From: Desulfurococcales archaeon
Lineage (GTDB): Archaea > Thermoproteota > Thermoprotei_A > Sulfolobales > Fervidicoccaceae
NCBI GenBank assembly: GCA_027048265.1
Contig: JALTXS010000001.1
Location: forward strand, 1 to 7,796
Direction: 5' to 3'
DNA: 7,796 nt
Shown: in pieces, positions 5,450-7,796 of the stretch
Layout: each line of letters opens with the position of its first letter
How positions within the stretch are numbered: the first letter of the stretch is position 1
Translations under genes and position numbers: made by a program
Notes under the pieces: generated by a model
What the model saw: the letters and a program-made list of their open reading frames with translations, nothing else
What the model was told of the DNA's origin: nothing
The model's database searches: none

Positions 5450-5872
5450 TTGAGCGGCGAGCCCTACACTATCTACAGGGAGCGTGCCTTAGAGATGCTC
5501 GAGGAAGCCGAGAGGCTGCTGAGAGAGGGCAAGGGCGACCTTGCAGCCCTGCTCTCAGAGAACGCGGCCCAGCTATACGTGAAGGCCCTTATAATAAGGC
5601 TCGAGGGGGAGGAGGTCAGGGGGCATGGCATTAGGAGCCTCCTAGGCTTCCTGGCCTCCACCCTCGAGGACCTGGGCTATAGAGAGCAGGCTACTCGGAT
5701 AATGGATTTCGCCAGGCGTAGCCGAAGGTTGATGGCGGAGCTCGAGGAGGCCCACATACGCTCCGTCTACGGTCCCTTCAGGTACTCCCTGGAGCAGGCA
5801 GAAGCCCTCCTAAGCGCTGCCAAAAGGGTCATAGGGCTCCTACAGGAGGTTGAGAGCGTTGTCCGGGAGTAG
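5450..5872 (+). CDS. HEPN-domain protein of a HEPN/MNT pair
   Basis: The 140-residue all-helical protein begins SGEPYTIYRERALEMLEEAERLLREG. It then has the HEPN signature DLAALLSENAAQLYVKALII (residues 30-49) and the later helices ATRIMDFARRSRRLMAELEEAHIRSVYGPF and SLEQAEALLSAAKRVIGLL. It heads an operon with the MNT gene that overlaps its end by 14 bases. HEPN partners of MNT proteins are usually RNase toxins with an R-x4-6-H motif. I find no such motif here; the nearest arginine-histidine pair is R93-x8-H102 before IRSVYG. RNase activity is therefore doubtful, and the protein may belong to a minimal crenarchaeal subclass of unknown role. The TTG start at 5450 has GGGGAG only 2-3 bases upstream, closer than usual. 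An internal ATG at residue 16 is a less likely alternative because it would cut the first helix. Confidence 0.85.
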   Translation: MSGEPYTIYRERALEMLEEAERLLREGKGDLAALLSENAAQLYVKALIIRLEGEEVRGHGIRSLLGFLASTLEDLGYREQATRIMDFARRSRRLMAELEEAHIRSVYGPFRYSLEQAEALLSAAKRVIGLLQEVESVVRE

Positions 5873-6191
5873 GCTCGGAGCACGCAGGCTTAGGCTTTTG
5901 GCCAGGTGGAGGGACTGGGTCACGCTCCTGGAGAAAGCCCTTGATGAACTGGGCCTGAAGAATGCCAGGGTCTACGTGGTGGGGGGCGTGGCCGAGGGCC
6001 GCATAACCGTGGCGAGCGACATTGACGTGGTGGTTGAGCTCCCCCAGGAGCCCTCCTTCGACGAGGCGGTTGAGCTCAGGACTCGTATTTGGGAAAAACT
6101 AGAACAGCTGGGAGTGCCCCTGGAGACCCCCCTGGAGATACATGTGAGGGGCCCCCAGCACCGTGGTAAGGCGTTTGAACAGAATCCTTAG
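5859..6191 (+). CDS. MNT-type nucleotidyltransferase of a HEPN/MNT pair
   Basis: From TTG 5859 the product is 110 residues. The nucleotidyltransferase site reads YVVGGVAEGRITVASDIDVVV: G42-G43, then D54 and D56 after ten residues, and a third acidic residue E93 in PLEIHV. The first motif is GG instead of GS, the only departure from the consensus. The start is chosen over TTG 5850 because AGGAGGT (5844-5850) lies 8 bases before 5859 but would overlap or abut 5850. The ribosome site is inside the HEPN gene, implying coupled translation. By family analogy it nucleotidylates or otherwise neutralises the HEPN partner. The C-terminus (RGPQHRGKAFEQNP) is short and hydrophilic and lacks a closing strand, so the end may be slightly divergent or truncated. 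Confidence 0.85.
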   Translation: MSGSRLGARRLRLLARWRDWVTLLEKALDELGLKNARVYVVGGVAEGRITVASDIDVVVELPQEPSFDEAVELRTRIWEKLEQLGVPLETPLEIHVRGPQHRGKAFEQNP

Positions 6192-6266
6192 TGTCCAAGC
6201 AACCGATATGCCTTCCATGTGAGGACTTTTGGCCTATCGGGTCCGGTCCATATCGATGGAGTCTGG

Positions 6267-6755
6267 CTAGAGGGGCTCTATGTCGATGATGTCGGCCTCA
6301 CCCGCTTCCAGGTCTTCGCCCGCCTCTTCTCCGAGGTCCTCTCCCTCCTCTTCGGAGATGGCCTGGGCCTCGGGGGCCGCAAGCGTGGGGGGCAGGAGGC
6401 CTAAGAAGAGTAGGAGGGGGAGCAGGAGGTAGAGGTCTCCCAGCACCGTGGGCATCTCCTCCCGTGGGGGCGCTGTGGTCGAGAGTCTCTCGCGGGCTTC
6501 CTGGGCAGCTTGATGGAGCTTCTCCTGGGCCTGGTCCAGGTGTTTCACGCCAGCTGGGGTTAGCTTGTAGACCTCTTTTTTGAAAAGGAGGCCCCGCTGC
6601 TCCCTCTTCAGGAGCCCCCGGGCTTCTAGTGAATGGAGGGTTTGTTGCAACGCTTCGCGGTCGAGTGTGGGGAACATCCTCTCTAGCTTGTCCAGGCTGT
6701 CGGAGCCGCTGTATATTGCCACGAGTATCCCGCTCTCTACCAGCCCTAGGCTCAC
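6267..6755 (-). CDS. Winged-helix DNA-binding protein with hydrophobic segment and acidic tail
   Basis: The 162-residue protein has three parts. Residues 1-75 look like a winged helix-turn-helix: LVAIYSGSDSLDKLERMFPT, REALQQTLHSLEARGLLKRE and a wing ending FKKEVYKLTPAG. Residues 72-92 are a charged helix that could form a coiled coil (KHLDQAQEKLHQAAQEARER). Residues 105-127 are strongly hydrophobic (LGDLYLLLPLLLFLGLLPP) and could span a membrane. Residues 129-162 are very acidic (EEEGEDLGEEAGEDLEAGEAD). If the segment spans the membrane, the DNA-binding part would be cytoplasmic and the acidic tail outside, suggesting a one-component membrane sensor; this is inference. The GTG start at 6755 is supported by GGAGGGGA (6762-6769) six bases upstream. 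The gene is monocistronic and convergent with the MNT gene. I do not recognise a named family. Confidence 0.75.
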   Translation of the reverse strand: MSLGLVESGILVAIYSGSDSLDKLERMFPTLDREALQQTLHSLEARGLLKREQRGLLFKKEVYKLTPAGVKHLDQAQEKLHQAAQEARERLSTTAPPREEMPTVLGDLYLLLPLLLFLGLLPPTLAAPEAQAISEEEGEDLGEEAGEDLEAGEADIIDIEPL

Positions 6756-6806
6756 ACAATATCCCCTCCAGTAGCCTTTATTCCACCCAACATCTTGACC
6801 CCTGTG

Positions 6807-6815
6807 TTTATATAC
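6807..6815 (-). promoter_or_regulatory. TATA box of the winged-helix gene
   Basis: On the minus strand TATATAAAC lies about 55 bases before the GTG start, predicting a start site near 6785 and a leader of about 30 bases that holds the GGAGGGGA site. An alternative AATAAA (about 6778-6784) would give a transcript start too close to the GTG to include the ribosome site. Confidence 0.5.
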
Positions 6816-6850
6816 CCATCCCCAATACGTGGTCCTGCAACAGAGGAATG

Positions 6851-7796
6851 CTAGGCCACATAGCGGCAGGAGCGCAGGAGTATCTGCTTAACCCTCTGGA
6901 TATCGTGGTCCCTCCGGAGCTTGACCACCGCCAGGTTACCGTGCCCGCCCACGTCGACTGCGAGGCCCTTCTCCACGAGCTCGTCCCCGATGAGCTTGGC
7001 CGCGTTGTTCCTGGTCCTTATCACGAGGATGGTGTCCTCGCCCAGCTTCGCGAGCAGGGCCACGGGGGCCCTCACATTCCTGCTTATCCGGGTGGCGAGG
7101 CTGGTTACGCCCCTCCGCTTCCACTTCCTCCGGGCGTCTATGAAGCGGAAGCACCCCACCTTCTCCGCGCCTATGGCGAGGCTGGTGGCTGCCTCCTCGA
7201 GCTCCTCGTCCCTCCTCTGGGCCTCCTCCTTGACCCTCTCGAGTATCTCCTGGTCGCTCCGGCTCAGGGGGATGGGGAGGGGGTTGGCCATCCAGCGGAC
7301 CATCTTCTCCCAGAACTCGCGGCTGTGCTCCAGCTTCAGGGCCCTGGAGATGCTTGCAATGAGCTCCACGACCTTCGCCGCCTCCGGGGGCGGGCGGCGG
7401 CCCAGCTCAATATAGCCCACCGCCTCCGCGTAGGCCCTCAGCTTGCTGGGGAGGCTCTTGCCCCTCTCCCGCGCGATGTCCACCAGGTGGAGGCTCGTGG
7501 GCTTGCTCCTCCCCACGCGGACGAAGCTCGTGTGCTCTCTCAGGAACCCCAGGTTCTCCAGGCTGGTGAGGTGATGGTCCACGTAGACGACGCGGGTCTC
7601 CCTGCACTCCCTCCGGAGCCTTTCAAGAACCTGCTGGACCTCGGGCGTGTAGGGCAGGTCCAGCAGGGCCACGTAGCGGGGGCACCCGTGGAACCTCCGG
7701 AAGAGGCCCAGGACCTCCCTCCCGCTGGAGGGGAACACGTGGGTCTCCACCCTCTCCTCTAGGGGGAAGACCTGGCTGGACTGTAGGTAGAGTACA
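6851..7796 (-). CDS. DHH/DHHA1-family phosphoesterase, 5' end outside window
   Basis: The frame is open from the right edge to TAG 6853-6851, giving 314 visible codons; GTG 7750 is in frame but need not be the start. Visible motifs of the DHH phosphoesterase superfamily are D46 in VALLDLPYTPE, the DHH triad in VVYVDHHLTS (residues 70-79), and near the C-terminus a DHHA1-like substrate-binding part with VIRTRNNAAKLIG and VDVGGHGNLAVVKL. The first metal motif (HxxxDxD type) is not in the visible part and must lie upstream of 7796. This supports a start outside the window. Family members hydrolyse phosphodiesters of small nucleotides or single-stranded nucleic acids (RecJ-like, oligoribonucleases, c-di-AMP phosphodiesterases); the exact substrate cannot be told. 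It is cytoplasmic and upstream of the winged-helix gene on the same strand, but that gene has its own TATA box. Confidence 0.85.
   Translation of the reverse strand, partial: VLYLQSSQVFPLEERVETHVFPSSGREVLGLFRRFHGCPRYVALLDLPYTPEVQQVLERLRRECRETRVVYVDHHLTSLENLGFLREHTSFVRVGRSKPTSLHLVDIARERGKSLPSKLRAYAEAVGYIELGRRPPPEAAKVVELIASISRALKLEHSREFWEKMVRWMANPLPIPLSRSDQEILERVKEEAQRRDEELEEAATSLAIGAEKVGCFRFIDARRKWKRRGVTSLATRISRNVRAPVALLAKLGEDTILVIRTRNNAAKLIGDELVEKGLAVDVGGHGNLAVVKLRRDHDIQRVKQILLRSCRYVA

Noticed and set aside
6629..7762. Long open plus-strand frame of 377 codons
   Set aside because: It is antisense to the DHH and winged-helix genes, is rich in Pro, Leu, Gly and His as expected from GC-rich shadow frames, has no recognisable domain, and the minus-strand frames contain clear DHH motifs.

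Overview
The window looks like a GC-rich hyperthermophilic archaeal chromosome, most likely a crenarchaeon (Thermoproteota) of Desulfurococcales type. This rests on genes carrying TTG and GTG starts next to GGTGA/GGAGG ribosome sites, archaeal TATA boxes, a leaderless-looking ferritin gene, short gaps, and families common in crenarchaea (thioferritin-type Dps-like protein, DUF2258-like protein, HEPN/MNT pairs, VapBC, archaeal split glutamate synthase domain). No tRNA, rRNA, CRISPR array or insertion sequence is visible. The species cannot be named from the sequence alone.

Layout. Positions 1-882 (+) hold the 3' part of a glutamate synthase GXGXG-domain gene that enters from the left edge. Positions 1010-1690 (-) hold a HEPN/MNT pair whose HEPN gene is frameshifted. 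Next come a small VOC (glyoxalase-like) gene at 1859-2197 (+) and a vapB-vapC pair at 2396-3059 (+) in clearly AT-richer DNA. Convergent with it is a Dps-like ferritin at 3155-3688 (-), then a DUF2258-like gene at 3793-4176 (-) and a methylthioribose-1-phosphate isomerase gene (mtnA) at 4260-5411 (-). Divergent from mtnA is a second, intact HEPN/MNT pair at 5450-6191 (+). Convergent with that is a winged-helix protein with a hydrophobic segment and an acidic tail at 6267-6755 (-), and last a DHH-family phosphoesterase that runs off the right edge, 6851-7796 (-).

How the genes relate. The conserved metabolic genes (nitrogen assimilation, methionine salvage, iron/oxidative protection, DHH phosphoesterase) are GC-rich and mostly have their own promoters. 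Between them lie three two-gene modules of toxin-antitoxin type: one broken HEPN/MNT, one VapBC and one intact HEPN/MNT. In each module the second gene overlaps the end of the first by 11-16 bases and has its ribosome site inside the first gene, as expected for translational coupling. The stretch from about 1010 to 3150 reads as an accessory insert between glutamate synthase and ferritin.

The most notable points are the frameshifted HEPN gene with its intact partner, a 7-bp inverted repeat bracketing the ferritin TATA box, HEPN proteins without the usual RNase motif, and the apparently membrane-anchored winged-helix protein. I see no clearly new multi-gene system. No gene-free stretch exceeds about 170 bases.
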